DNA of 64,000 nt. It comes from Neisseriaceae bacterium (GTDB lineage: Bacteria; Pseudomonadota; Gammaproteobacteria; Burkholderiales; Neisseriaceae). The translations under genes and the position numbers were made by a program. The notes under the pieces were generated by a model that worked only from the letters and a program-made list of their open reading frames with translations, was not told the DNA's origin and made no database searches. This document shows, one piece after another, positions 18,076 to 29,517 of the stretch. The stretch's first letter is position 1. Every line of letters begins with the position of its first letter. The stretch spans positions 38,490-102,489 of the forward strand of contig JAGOQM010000010.1 in assembly GCA_017991555.1 (NCBI GenBank), read 5' to 3'.

Positions 18076-19479
18076 ATGCGACTCATGCCAGCCGCTTTGT
18101 CACTACTATTGCTGCCCAGCCTTAGCTACGGCGCCGACTTTAACGGCGCTGAATTAAGCTTAGCCTGGGGCATCCCGTTCGCGTGCATACTTTTGTCTGT
18201 GGCCTTATTCCCCATCTTTGCCCCCACTTTTTGGCACCATCACTTTGGCAAAGTCATTGCCGCTTGGACGCTGGCCTTTTTGATTCCATTCACGGTGATC
18301 TTTGGCCCCAGCCTGACCGTCGGTACCGTCGCCCACGCGATGCTGGGCGAATACATTCCGTTTATTTTACTGCTGCTGGCGCTCTACACCGTGTCTGGCG
18401 GCATCTTAATATGGGGCAACCTCGACGGTTCACCCAAACTCAATACCACCATTTTAGCCTTGGGCACCTTCTTGGCCTCCATCATGGGCACCACTGGCGC
18501 GGCCATGCTGCTGATTCGCCCGTTGCTTAAAGCCAATGAAAACCGCAAGCACAAGGTTCACGTGGTGGTGTTCTTTATTTTCTTAGTGGCCAACATTGGC
18601 GGCGGTTTGACCCCATTGGGCGACCCTCCCTTGTTCCTAGGCTTCTTAAAAGGCGTCGACTTTATGTGGACGGTCGAGCACATGCTGCCTCCGGTTTTGA
18701 TGAACTCTGCCATTTTACTGGTGATGTTCTTCCTCATCGACAGCTACTTTTTCAGTAAAAAAGACGAGCGCTTGGCGCCGGCTGAAAACGCCGTGCGTTC
18801 ACCGCTCAAAATCATGGGCCGCTGGAACTTCCTGTTGCTATTGGCAGTGATCGCCAGCGTGTTGATGTCTGGCATTTGGAAGCCTGGCATTGAGATCAAC
18901 ATTCTGGGCACCGACGTCGGCCTCCAGTCGATCGTGCGCGATGTCTTGCTGCTGTGTATTACCCTAGCATCCCTGAAAATCACCCCCAAACCCATCCGCG
19001 CGGGTAATGAATTTAACTGGGACCCCATGCTGGAAGTCGGCAAGCTATTCTTGGGCATTTTCATCACCATTGCCCCCGTGATTGCCATCTTGCAAGCAGG
19101 CGAAGCTGGCCACTTTAAATCATTGATTGCCATGGTGCACAACGACCAAGGCGAGCCACTGAACATCATGTACTTCTGGATGAGCGGCATGCTGTCGGCC
19201 TTCCTCGACAACGCCCCTACCTACTTAGTCTTCTTTAACATGGCCTCTGGCGATCCGGTCCAGCTGATGGGCGAAATGCAGGCCACCCTACTGGCGGTGT
19301 CGATGGGTTCAGTCTTTATGGGCGCCCTAACCTACATTGGTAATGCCCCTAACTTTATGGTGAAAGCCATTGCCGAACAGCGCAAAGTGAAAATGCCAAC
19401 CTTCTTTGGCTACATGCTGTGGTCGTTTGGCCTACTGGTGCCGCTGTATATTATTCAAACGTTCGTGTTCTTTATGTAA
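18076..19479 (+). CDS. Sodium:proton antiporter (NhaD-like, CitMHS_2 group)
   Basis: 467-residue inner-membrane protein with about 12 hydrophobic helices, of the ion-transporter superfamily. The LTPLGDPPLFLGFLKGV loop and the SAFLDNAPTYLVFFNMA loop are the paired conserved segments (GDP and DNAP) found in NhaD-like antiporters. The start at 18076 follows ACAGGAG; the in-frame ATG at 18034 has none. The first ~18 residues read like a cleavable signal or first helix. It probably expels Na+ (or Li+) in exchange for protons; ion specificity is inferred. Confidence 0.8.
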   Translation: MRLMPAALSLLLLPSLSYGADFNGAELSLAWGIPFACILLSVALFPIFAPTFWHHHFGKVIAAWTLAFLIPFTVIFGPSLTVGTVAHAMLGEYIPFILLLLALYTVSGGILIWGNLDGSPKLNTTILALGTFLASIMGTTGAAMLLIRPLLKANENRKHKVHVVVFFIFLVANIGGGLTPLGDPPLFLGFLKGVDFMWTVEHMLPPVLMNSAILLVMFFLIDSYFFSKKDERLAPAENAVRSPLKIMGRWNFLLLLAVIASVLMSGIWKPGIEINILGTDVGLQSIVRDVLLLCITLASLKITPKPIRAGNEFNWDPMLEVGKLFLGIFITIAPVIAILQAGEAGHFKSLIAMVHNDQGEPLNIMYFWMSGMLSAFLDNAPTYLVFFNMASGDPVQLMGEMQATLLAVSMGSVFMGALTYIGNAPNFMVKAIAEQRKVKMPTFFGYMLWSFGLLVPLYIIQTFVFFM

Positions 19480-19500
19480 GCCCCACCAACGTTCACCCCG

Positions 19501-19534
19501 AAGCTGCCTTGATGACTCAGGGCAGCTTTAATTA
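19501..19534 (+). terminator. Terminator after the antiporter gene
   Basis: Stem AAGCTGCC-x-TGA / TCA-x-GGCAGCTT (19501-19528) followed by TAATTAA. It lies just before rsuA. Confidence 0.65.
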
Positions 19535-19546
19535 ATGGAACACCCT

Positions 19547-20251
19547 ATGCAAATCGTAAAATACCTCCAAGCCCAAGGCGTGGGCACCAAGAAAGACTGC
19601 CAAAACTTGGTCAAATATGGCGCCATCAGCATCAACGGTGAATTGGTTGACGATGTCAAAGCCAAGGTCGACCTAAAAAACGTCACCAGCGTACACATTG
19701 ATGATGAGCCGCTGCCTTTTGTGCCGCTGCCTTATTTCTACATCCTGATGCACAAACCGGCAGACTTCGAAACCTCGCACAAGCCCAGCAGCTACCCCAG
19801 CGTGTTTGGCCTGTTCCCAGACAATATGCGCAGCATGGACCTACAGGCGATTGGTCGCCTCGACGCCGACACCACCGGCCTATTGCTGATCACCAACGAT
19901 GGCGGTTACAACCATCGCGTGACCTCACCCAAACACAAGGTACCGAAGCTGTATCAGGTGACCCTAAAACATGCCGCCGATGACGCCTACTGCGCCAAAC
20001 TGATGAAGGGCGTGATCCTTAACGACGCCGATGAGTTCGTGCAGGCCTACCACGCCGAACTAAAAGACGAGCACACCCTCCTGATGACGATTACAGAAGG
20101 CCGCTACCACCAGGTGAAGCGCATGATTGCCGCTGCGGGCAATCGCGTTGAGCAACTGCACCGCCTTAGCTTTGGTGAGTTTGAACTGGGCGACACGCCC
20201 GTTTCCGGCTGGCACTTCGTACAACCGACTGCTTTTGCCTCCGAAGGCTAA
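19547..20251 (+). CDS. rsuA: 16S rRNA pseudouridine-516 synthase RsuA
   Basis: About 234 residues with an N-terminal S4 RNA-binding domain (IVKYLQAQGVGTKKDCQNLVKYGAISING) and a pseudouridine synthase domain. The catalytic Asp is in IGRLDADTTGLLLITNDG, and EGRYHQVKRMIAAAGNRV is the family's second motif. It isomerises U516 in 16S rRNA. The start could be 19535 or 19547; I prefer 19547, where GGAA precedes and the S4 domain begins directly. RsuA is favoured over RluE/F by the HKPAD...SSYPSVFGL text, though paralogs are close. Confidence 0.88.
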   Translation: MQIVKYLQAQGVGTKKDCQNLVKYGAISINGELVDDVKAKVDLKNVTSVHIDDEPLPFVPLPYFYILMHKPADFETSHKPSSYPSVFGLFPDNMRSMDLQAIGRLDADTTGLLLITNDGGYNHRVTSPKHKVPKLYQVTLKHAADDAYCAKLMKGVILNDADEFVQAYHAELKDEHTLLMTITEGRYHQVKRMIAAAGNRVEQLHRLSFGEFELGDTPVSGWHFVQPTAFASEG

Positions 20252-20264
20252 AAGCAGCGCCCAC

Positions 20265-20298
20265 AAAAAAGCCCTGTCATTGCGACAGGGCTTTTTTT
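20265..20298. terminator. Bidirectional terminator between rsuA and MATE gene
   Basis: AAAAAA GCCCTGTC-attgc-GACAGGGC TTTTTTT. An 8-bp GC-rich stem has A-run and T-run on either side, so it stops transcripts from both convergent genes. Confidence 0.92.
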
Positions 20299-21655
20299 AT
20301 GAAGCGGCCAAGAACCGTTTGAATAATTTTTGCATTCGGACGTTCAGTAAGATGGCCGAGCAACTCAGCCCCACAATCAAGCCAATCCACACGCCTTCTG
20401 CCTGCATGTTTTGATGCACGCTCAAATAGTAACCCAAAGGCATGCCCACCACCCAGTAAGAGGCAATGCTCATCAACATCGGCACGCGCGTGTCTTTCAT
20501 CCCGCGCAGGGCGCCATTGGCCGCCACTTGCAGCACGTCTGGGAACTGAAACACAATCGAGAACAGCAGCAGGTGTGCGCTCAAGGCAATGATTTCGGGA
20601 TTATTGGTGAACACCAACGGCAAGTGATTGCGCGCGCTGAATAGGAACAAGCAGGTCAACACCATGATGCCTAAAGAGGTCACCCGGCCCATACGCGCCA
20701 CGCGCACAGCACCGGCCAAGTCTCTGCGGCCCATCTTTTGGCCGACCAAGGCGGTCAGGGCAAACGACACGCTTAATGGCACCATAAAGCTCATGCTGGT
20801 GATGTTTAAAGAGATCTGATGGCCACTGACGATCATTTCGCCAAAGCGCCCTAGAATCAATCCCGACACGGCAAAAATGGTCACTTCAGCAAAAATGGTG
20901 GCGCCATTGGGCAAGCCCACCTTGGCCATGTCTTTCAACATCGCGCCCACGCTGATGCTGACATTGGGCTTACGGAATAGGTTGAGCTTGGCCAAGCGAG
21001 GGTCGTGTTTATAAAACAGGATCATGCAGCCCAGCATCACCCAAAAAGTAATCGCCGTGCCCAAGCCAGAGCCCACTTCGGCCAAGCTCGGTAGGCCAAT
21101 GGGCGCATAGCCATTCACCAGCACATAGTTCAAGCAGGCATTCACCACAAAGCCCACCAACATTACTAAGGTCACTGGCACCGGGCGCGCCACGCCTTCG
21201 CTGACGCTGCGCAGGCTATTGAATAAGAACACGGCCGGCACGCCCAAGCTCAGGGCGCGTAAGTAACGGACCGCAGGCGCCACCAGCCCCTCCTCTACCG
21301 AGAACAGTCGGAAAATCCCTTCCGAACACCACATCAAGGTGATGGCCACCACGCTAAAGAACGCCACCATGCGCAGGCCGGCATGAAACACCACCGGCAC
21401 ATTTTCGATTTCACCAGCGCCATAATTATGCGCCGAAAAAATCGCCAGGCTCATCAAAGTGCCGACGGTAAACAATAAGATGGGATGCCAGACCGACACC
21501 CCTAGCGCCACAGCGGCCTGTACTTTGGTGTCAAAATGGCCGGTAATGGCGATGTCGGCCGTCCCCAAACCCAGTTGAAGTAACTGGGTACATAAAATAG
21601 GAAAGGCCAAAAAAATAAGCGCTTTAAATTCAGAGCGCATGAACGACTGTTGCAT
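20297..21655 (-). CDS. MATE family multidrug efflux transporter (NorM-like)
   Basis: 452-residue inner-membrane protein with 12 predicted helices in two halves, opening with the MATE-typical LIFLAFPILCTQLLQLGLGTADIAITGHFDTKVQAAVALG. It exports cationic drugs in exchange for Na+ or H+. AGGAT lies 9 bases upstream of the ATG. Its stop lies inside the shared terminator with rsuA. Substrates cannot be told from sequence. Confidence 0.93.
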   Translation of the reverse strand: MQQSFMRSEFKALIFLAFPILCTQLLQLGLGTADIAITGHFDTKVQAAVALGVSVWHPILLFTVGTLMSLAIFSAHNYGAGEIENVPVVFHAGLRMVAFFSVVAITLMWCSEGIFRLFSVEEGLVAPAVRYLRALSLGVPAVFLFNSLRSVSEGVARPVPVTLVMLVGFVVNACLNYVLVNGYAPIGLPSLAEVGSGLGTAITFWVMLGCMILFYKHDPRLAKLNLFRKPNVSISVGAMLKDMAKVGLPNGATIFAEVTIFAVSGLILGRFGEMIVSGHQISLNITSMSFMVPLSVSFALTALVGQKMGRRDLAGAVRVARMGRVTSLGIMVLTCLFLFSARNHLPLVFTNNPEIIALSAHLLLFSIVFQFPDVLQVAANGALRGMKDTRVPMLMSIASYWVVGMPLGYYLSVHQNMQAEGVWIGLIVGLSCSAILLNVRMQKLFKRFLAAS

Positions 21656-21829
21656 GTGAGTTTATCCTGAAGGCTGCTTGTTTCCCTTCCCCTTTTTAAA
21701 CGTTTGATTCAACGCCTAAAAAGCCAGCGAGGCAGCCTATGCTCGCGCGGAAAGAACCCGGCAGTATAGCTGATTTTCGCCACAAAAAACACCCCCAAAA
21801 TAGGACTAAAGGCTTATTTTACTTAACGA

Positions 21830-22348
21830 TTAAGCACATTGCCAGCGCTTGGCCGCCGCATTAAAGGTGGCCGCCGTCACGCTCAATCGACTAGGGTTTG
21901 GCCCCACGCAAAAATGCTGATAAAACCAGGCCCGCTGATTCTGTTCGTCGCTGCCCACCAGCATCACCGTATACAAGCCCTGGCTTAAGGGCTGGGCCGG
22001 GATCACCTCACTCATCGCCGCCGGCGTTTCACCGTACGGCAAGCAGGTTTGTGACTGCATAGCCAGCGTGGTGGCCCCGACCTTAGGCGCATGGGCCTGC
22101 CACACCACTTGGTTGTTTTTGTGCACCAATAAGGCATCGAGCATCACCTGATGCTGGCCGGTGGTGGCCGCATCGGCCATCAGCCCAGCCACCTCATACG
22201 AGGGTTCCAGGCCCAAACAAAGCTGGCCATTGCTTACCCATGCCTTGGCTGCACCGTCATAGGCCCGTTCCGCCGCCTGTGCCGGCCCCAGTAGGCCAAC
22301 CCATATCCATAGCGGCCCCAGGGCCAAAAGTGTCCTCAATCGTGCCAT
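21830..22348 (-). CDS. Secreted protein of unknown function
   Basis: About 172 residues with a signal peptide (MARLRTLLALGPLWIWVGLLGPAQA, cut before AERAYD). The mature part has four cysteines, which may form two disulfides (LCLGLEPS, SQTCLPYG, HFCVGPN, RWQCA). I do not recognise the family. The ATG at 22348 follows AAGGA by 7 bases; the in-frame GTG at 22354 is too close to it. It stands alone, divergent from the DyP peroxidase gene. Confidence 0.7.
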   Translation of the reverse strand: MARLRTLLALGPLWIWVGLLGPAQAAERAYDGAAKAWVSNGQLCLGLEPSYEVAGLMADAATTGQHQVMLDALLVHKNNQVVWQAHAPKVGATTLAMQSQTCLPYGETPAAMSEVIPAQPLSQGLYTVMLVGSDEQNQRAWFYQHFCVGPNPSRLSVTAATFNAAAKRWQCA

Positions 22349-22476
22349 GCTCACATCCTTGATTTGAAAATTAATTTAACCTTACCACAGCGCCGCGCAA
22401 AATTTTAAAACATCTGCCTGCTTATTTACTGAGGCCGATCAAAACCATAGCCAAATTCGATCAACATACTAGGTTA

Positions 22477-22498
22477 TATGGTTTATACTTTAACCATA
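22477..22498. promoter_or_regulatory. Inverted repeat around a -10-like element upstream of DyP peroxidase
   Basis: TATGGTT-TATACTTT-AACCATA, with a TATACT -10-like hexamer in the spacer, 27 bases before the DyP start. A plausible operator; AACCATAG also occurs at 22443. The regulator is unknown. Confidence 0.45.
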
Positions 22499-22524
22499 CG
22501 AATAAGGACAAAGGATCAGTGATT

Positions 22525-23472
22525 GTGAACCATTTAACCACGCAACCGCAAGACATTACCTTACCCACTGGTGGCGCCGCCATTTTCATGGTATTTGGCC
22601 TTGGCTATGCCCCTGATACGGTCGAAAAAATAAAAAGCCTGTGTAAAGCACTGCCACAATACGCGCAAGACATTCAACAACGCGCCGCCACATTAGAATA
22701 CTTAAGCTGTGTGATGGGCTTTGGCTCTGAGGCTTGGGATGCGCTGTTCCCCGAGCATGGCCGCCCGCAAGAATTGCACGTTTTACCGGAATATAAAGGC
22801 GCTAAGCACACGGCGGTGTCGACCCCTGGCGACGTTTTCTTCCACCTACGCGCCGAGCGCATGGACATGTGCTTTGAATTGGCGATGGCGATTCGCAACC
22901 ACTTAGGCGACGCAGTAGAGTTTATTGATGAAGTTCAAGGCTTCCGCTACTTCGACGCCCGCAGCATGGTCGGCTTTGTAGACGGCACTGAAAATCCTGA
23001 AGGCCAAGAAGCCTTAGCCGCCACCGTCATCGGCGCAGAAGACCCCGACTTCAGTGGCGGTAGCTATGCCATCGTCCAAAAATACCTGCACGACATGACC
23101 TCGTGGAACGAGCTACCCGAAAAAATTCAAGAACACGTGATTGGCCGTACCAAGGCCGACGACATTGAGCTGAGCGATGAAGAAAAGCCGGTCAACGCCC
23201 ACAATGCCGTGACCAACATTGAAGACGAAGACGGCAATGAGTTAAAAATCATGCGCGCTAATCTGCCCTTTGGCAATCCAGCCGCGGGTGAATTTGGCAC
23301 CTACTTTATTGGCTACGCCAAAACGCCCAGCGTGACCGAACGCATGCTCAGCAATATGTTTATTGGCGAGCCCGTCGGCAACTACGATCGCCTGTTGGAT
23401 TTCAGTACCGCCGTCACCGGCACGCTGTTCTTCATTCCCTCACGCTCCTTATTGCAACAGCTAGGGAATTAA
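22525..23472 (+). CDS. Dye-decolorizing (DyP-type) heme peroxidase, YfeX-like
   Basis: About 315 residues with the DyP hallmark GFVDGTENP at 150-158 (catalytic distal Asp) and the downstream heme region containing RANLPFG and TYFIGYAKTPSVTERML. It uses H2O2 to oxidise dyes, porphyrins or phenolics. No signal peptide, so cytoplasmic or encapsulin-packaged; no encapsulin gene is adjacent. The start is a GTG: AAGGA lies 9 bases before GTG 22525 but only 3 before GTG 22519, so I use 22525. Confidence 0.92.
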   Translation: MNHLTTQPQDITLPTGGAAIFMVFGLGYAPDTVEKIKSLCKALPQYAQDIQQRAATLEYLSCVMGFGSEAWDALFPEHGRPQELHVLPEYKGAKHTAVSTPGDVFFHLRAERMDMCFELAMAIRNHLGDAVEFIDEVQGFRYFDARSMVGFVDGTENPEGQEALAATVIGAEDPDFSGGSYAIVQKYLHDMTSWNELPEKIQEHVIGRTKADDIELSDEEKPVNAHNAVTNIEDEDGNELKIMRANLPFGNPAAGEFGTYFIGYAKTPSVTERMLSNMFIGEPVGNYDRLLDFSTAVTGTLFFIPSRSLLQQLGN

Positions 23473-23483
23473 AGCCGCCCGAC

Positions 23484-23510
23484 AAAAAAACCGCCCTCTG
23501 GCGGTTTTTT
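23484..23510. terminator. Bidirectional terminator
   Basis: AAAAAAA CCGCC-ctct-GGCGG TTTTTT, between the DyP gene and the convergent MFS gene. Confidence 0.9.
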
Positions 23511-23549
23511 GATCGCCATACGGGCTCAATCAATACGCCCTGCTGGCCG

Positions 23550-24731
23550 CTACGGTGCCCGAGTTAGCCACATGGCGCCAAAGCACAGCGCGCCGGCAAC
23601 GGCGATCACGCCCACCATGGGCAAGGGATCCACCGCAGAAAATTGGCTGACCAAAAAGCTAAAGCACGCACCCAAACCAAACTGGGTCGCCACCGCCAAG
23701 CCTGCGGCCGCACCAGCCTGGCGCGGAAACAAAGCCATCAGCTGGGCAATGCAATTGGCGCTGAGCGTGCCCGTCATGGCCACAAACACCCACAGCCCCA
23801 CAACGATGCCCCACAGTCCGCCCCAACCGCTCCAGCCTAAGCACAACAGCCATAGCGCCGACGCCAACACCATGCCGGCGCCAAATTGAATCATGCGCTG
23901 CGGCCCCACCCGCCCCACCATGCTGGCATTCACAAAGGTCATGGCCATGATGCCAAAAATATTCAGACCAAACAGCAAGGCGTACTGCTGCGGTGTCACC
24001 CCGAAATAATCAATGTACACAAACGGTGACGCGGTGATGTAGACAAACATGCCGGCAAACGACATGCCCATACACCCAATATAGCTTAAGCCCCGTCGAT
24101 TCGTGGCGATCTGATAATAGGCGCCAAACACCTGACGCAACGACGGCAGCCGCCGTTCTGACGCCAGCGTTTCGGGCACTTTATGGTAAACCAACAGCAG
24201 GCACAGTAAGGCAAACAAAAATAAAAACCCAAAAATGGCCCGCCAGCCCAGCCACAACACCAGCAAGCTGCCCAGCACCGGTGCGGCAATGGTCGCCACC
24301 ATGGTAATGATGTGCATCAACGACAGGATTTTAGCCGCCTCGCCCACGGGGTATACGTCGCGCACGATGGCCCGCGCCAACACTGAGGCACTGGCCCCGC
24401 CCAAGGCTTGCAGCAACCGCCACGCCAATAACTGCTCGGCGCTCAAGGCCCAGGCGCAGCCAACGGTGGCCACCAAATACAGGCCAATGCCCAACAGCAA
24501 TAACCACCGCCGGCCAAAACGATCCGACAGCGGCCCATACAACAGCATGCCCACGCTAAAGCCCACCAAAAACAAGGTAATGGTGAGTTTAATCTCGCCC
24601 GCCCTCGCCGCCAGGTCCTCAGCGATGATCGGCAGGCTGGGCAAATACATGTCGATGGATAACGGACCAAACGCCACCAGGCTGGCCAAAATAATGATGA
24701 GCCCATGACGGGGCCGCAGTGTGTGATTCAT
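23550..24731 (-). CDS. Bcr/CflA-type MFS drug efflux transporter
   Basis: About 393 residues and 12 predicted helices. The early GPLSIDMYLPSLPIIAEDL and YGPLSDRFGRRWLLLLGIGLYLVATVGCAW (MFS motif A) and the LGGASASVLARAIVRDV helix are typical of the Bcr/CflA drug:H+ antiporters. The ATG at 24731 follows GAGG by 7 bases. It lies 70 bp downstream of the HPA hydroxylase reductase gene behind a terminator-like hairpin, so it may be partly co-expressed with aromatic catabolism. A role in moving aromatics is only a positional inference. Confidence 0.88.
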   Translation of the reverse strand: MNHTLRPRHGLIIILASLVAFGPLSIDMYLPSLPIIAEDLAARAGEIKLTITLFLVGFSVGMLLYGPLSDRFGRRWLLLLGIGLYLVATVGCAWALSAEQLLAWRLLQALGGASASVLARAIVRDVYPVGEAAKILSLMHIITMVATIAAPVLGSLLVLWLGWRAIFGFLFLFALLCLLLVYHKVPETLASERRLPSLRQVFGAYYQIATNRRGLSYIGCMGMSFAGMFVYITASPFVYIDYFGVTPQQYALLFGLNIFGIMAMTFVNASMVGRVGPQRMIQFGAGMVLASALWLLCLGWSGWGGLWGIVVGLWVFVAMTGTLSANCIAQLMALFPRQAGAAAGLAVATQFGLGACFSFLVSQFSAVDPLPMVGVIAVAGALCFGAMWLTRAP

Positions 24732-24754
24732 ACCCAAACCTCTTCAAGCGCACA

Positions 24755-24785
24755 TAAAAAAGGGTTATTCATATAGAATAACCCT
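24755..24785 (-). terminator. Terminator or attenuator between the hydroxylase reductase and MFS genes
   Basis: AGGGTTATTC-atata-GAATAACCCT, a 10-bp stem followed on the leftward transcript by a six-T run. Confidence 0.8.
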
Positions 24786-24801
24786 AATGAAGCCTTAAGT
24801 C

Positions 24802-26932
<2,131 letters not shown>

Positions 26933-27166
26933 GTTTATTCGCCTCGTTCATTATTTTTTATCAGGGCGACCGATGCCGTGCGTATCGGCCTCTTACTTCT
27001 CCAGTCCTAGACGCTTGCTAGGTGATGTTGATCAGTATGCCCAGCTTAAGCATTTTGATAAATGTACCTTTCCCGACTAAAATTGTACTTTTCATTGAAT
27101 TTGTTAATTTGTTAGTAATTTCTGCCGGCGCCGAAATAAAACGTCTCTCCCTCGCCCAACCGCCAT
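26933..27166 (-). promoter_or_regulatory. Promoter region of the hydroxylase genes
   Basis: AT-rich gap between the gabD terminator and the oxygenase gene, with no gene. On the leftward strand it holds ACTAACAAATTAAC (27103-27116), a 9-of-14 match to the HpaR-type motif found upstream of hpaG and hpaR, so shared control is possible but weakly supported. Confidence 0.4.
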
Positions 27167-27199
27167 TAAAAAACCTTCACAACGTTGACGTTATGAAGG
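27167..27199 (-). terminator. Terminator of the hpaG...gabD operon
   Basis: Interrupted hairpin CCTTCA-c-AACGT-tg-ACGTT-a-TGAAGG (27174-27199) followed on the leftward strand by TTTTTT, 22 bases past the gabD stop. Confidence 0.8.
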
Positions 27200-27220
27200 C
27201 TGGGTTCTGCGGTGTCGTGG

Positions 27221-28669
27221 CTACACGCCGGCCAGCAGCACGTATTTGATTTCGAGGTAGTCATCCATGCCGTACTTCGAACCTTCACGGCCTAGGCCAG
27301 ACTGCTTGACGCCGCCAAACGGTGCCGCCTCATTCGACAGCACGCCACTGTTGACCGCCACCATGCCGTATGCCAAGGCTTCAGACACCCGCACCACCGT
27401 CCCCATGTCGCGGGTATAAAAATACGAAGCCAGGCCAAACTCAGTATCGTTAGCGTAGCCGATCACTTCTTCTTCCGTCTCAAAACGGAACACCGGCGCC
27501 AACGGCCCAAAGGTTTCTTCCTTCGCCACCTTCATGGCTTGGGTGACATTTTTGACCACGGTCGGCTGGAAGAACAATGGCCCCAGCGCATCCACCTGGC
27601 CACCGCTGACCAATTCAGCGCCCTTGGCCACCGCATCGTCAATGTGTTCTTGTACTTTTGCCACGGCGTTGCCGTCAATCACTGGGCCAAACACCACGCC
27701 CTCTTTTAGGCCGTCGCCCATGGTCAGTTTCGCCACCGCGGCAGACAACTTGCTGACAAAGGCATCGTACACGCCCGATTGCACATACAAACGGTTGGCA
27801 CAAACGCAGGTTTGGCCAGCGTTACGGAATTTACAGTTGATGGCGCCCACCACAGCTTCGTCAAGGTCGGCGTCGTTGAACACGATGAACGGCGCATTAC
27901 CGCCCAGCTCCATCGACACTTTTTTAACCGTGTCCGCACACTGGGCAATCAGCTTGCGGCCCACTTCGGTCGAACCGGTAAAGCTAAACTTCTTCACCCG
28001 TTCATCTTTGGTCAACACCTGCCCAATTTGGGTGGCGCTGCCGGTCAACACGTTAAACACGCCCGCAGGCATGCCGGCGCGATGCGCCAACTCAGCGATC
28101 GCCAAGGCCGACAGCGGCGTTTGTGACGCTGGGCGCACCACAATGCTACAGCCGGCGGCCAGGGCAGGCGCAGCCTTGCGGGTAATCATGGCGTTAGGGA
28201 AGTTCCACGGCGTGATGGCGGCGCACACGCCAATCGCCTCTTTGGTCACCAAAATACGCTTGTCGGCGCTGGGCCCAGGAATGATGTCGCCGTAGATGCG
28301 TTTGGCCTCTTCGGCATACCACTCGATGTACGACGCCCCATAGGCAATTTCACCCTTGGCTTCGGCCAATGGCTTGCCCTGCTCTAGGGTTAAGATCACC
28401 GCCAAATCATCCTGATGCGCCATCATCAAATCAAACCAGCGCCGCAGTACTTGGCTACGCGCCTTGGCCGGCAGCTTGGCCCAGGCTTGTTGCGCCTGCT
28501 GCGCGGCCGCCACGGCGGCTTCTGCCTCGGCCTGACCTAAATTGGGCACGCGGGCAATGACTTCACCCGTGGCGGGGTTGATGACATCGATGTGGTCGGC
28601 GCCGTCGACCCACTCACCGTTAATGTAGGCCCGGGTTTGCCACAGGCCTTGGTCTTTAATTAAATTCAT
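27221..28669 (-). CDS. gabD: Succinate-semialdehyde dehydrogenase (NAD(P)+)
   Basis: 482 residues of the aldehyde dehydrogenase fold, GabD group: ITPWNFPNAMITRKAAPALAAGC, the catalytic Glu in MELGGNAPFIVF and the Cys in NAGQTCVCANR. It oxidises succinate semialdehyde to succinate. Here it is the last gene after hpaI, whose aldolase releases succinate semialdehyde from the HPA ring-fission product, so it completes the pathway to the TCA cycle. 12 bp separate it from hpaI. Confidence 0.92.
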   Translation of the reverse strand: MNLIKDQGLWQTRAYINGEWVDGADHIDVINPATGEVIARVPNLGQAEAEAAVAAAQQAQQAWAKLPAKARSQVLRRWFDLMMAHQDDLAVILTLEQGKPLAEAKGEIAYGASYIEWYAEEAKRIYGDIIPGPSADKRILVTKEAIGVCAAITPWNFPNAMITRKAAPALAAGCSIVVRPASQTPLSALAIAELAHRAGMPAGVFNVLTGSATQIGQVLTKDERVKKFSFTGSTEVGRKLIAQCADTVKKVSMELGGNAPFIVFNDADLDEAVVGAINCKFRNAGQTCVCANRLYVQSGVYDAFVSKLSAAVAKLTMGDGLKEGVVFGPVIDGNAVAKVQEHIDDAVAKGAELVSGGQVDALGPLFFQPTVVKNVTQAMKVAKEETFGPLAPVFRFETEEEVIGYANDTEFGLASYFYTRDMGTVVRVSEALAYGMVAVNSGVLSNEAAPFGGVKQSGLGREGSKYGMDDYLEIKYVLLAGV

Positions 28670-28681
28670 GCTGTTTTTTCC

Positions 28682-29500
28682 TTAATACACCGAAGGGGCT
28701 GCGGCTGCGGCCTCATCACCGCCTTTAAACCGCCCTAAAAGGCTGCGGCAAGACTTGGCTAACAGCGTGGTGTCCACGCCCACGGCCACAAAGTTAAAGC
28801 CCATCTCAATGAAGGCCTTCGCCTGTTGTTCATCGGCGTACAAAATGCCGGCCGCCTTACCCGCCGCACGGATGGTGGCCACGGCGGTTTTAATCGCCGC
28901 CTGCACCTCAGGATGCATGGGGTTGCCACGATGGCCCATGGCCGCGCATAAATCAGCCGGGCCAATGAACACCCCATCGACGCCCTCAACCGCCACAATG
29001 TCGGCCAGGTTATTGAGTCCTTCTAAGTTTTCTACCTGCACCAGCAGGCACATCTGGGCATTGGCCTGATTGAGGTAATCGTCGACGCTGTTCCACAACG
29101 AAGCCCGCGCTAAGGCGCTGCCCACGCCGCGGATGCCTTCTGGTGGGTAACGCATGGCGTCGACCAGGCCGCGTGCCTGCTCGGCGCTTTCCACCATGGG
29201 CACCAATAGCGTTTGCACCCCCACGTCAAGCAGCTGCTTGATTAACACTGCGTCGCCCACCGGCGGGCGCACCACTGGCAGCGAATGGCCTTGTGCCTGG
29301 TACGGCGCAATCGCCTGTAGCTGTTGCAACACCGTAGTGACGTTATTGGGGGCGTGTTCGCCGTCGATGAGCAACCAATCGAAGCCCACGGTGGCAATCA
29401 GCTCGGCGCTGTAGCTGTTGGCCAAACCGAGCCACATGCCAATTTGTGCGCCGTCGCCGCGAAGCGCTTGCTTAAATTTATTGGGTATTATCTTTGCCAT
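28682..29500 (-). CDS. hpaI: 4-hydroxy-2-oxoheptanedioate aldolase HpaI
   Basis: 272-residue class II (metal) pyruvate aldolase that splits 4-hydroxy-2-oxoheptane-1,7-dioate into pyruvate and succinate semialdehyde. Conserved blocks: [68 protein letters not shown] and [17 protein letters not shown]. Very close in text to E. coli HpaI. In the hpa operon between hpaH and gabD. Confidence 0.96.
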   Translation of the reverse strand: MAKIIPNKFKQALRGDGAQIGMWLGLANSYSAELIATVGFDWLLIDGEHAPNNVTTVLQQLQAIAPYQAQGHSLPVVRPPVGDAVLIKQLLDVGVQTLLVPMVESAEQARGLVDAMRYPPEGIRGVGSALARASLWNSVDDYLNQANAQMCLLVQVENLEGLNNLADIVAVEGVDGVFIGPADLCAAMGHRGNPMHPEVQAAIKTAVATIRAAGKAAGILYADEQQAKAFIEMGFNFVAVGVDTTLLAKSCRSLLGRFKGGDEAAAAAPSVY

Positions 29501-29517
29501 GATTCTGTCCTTATCGG

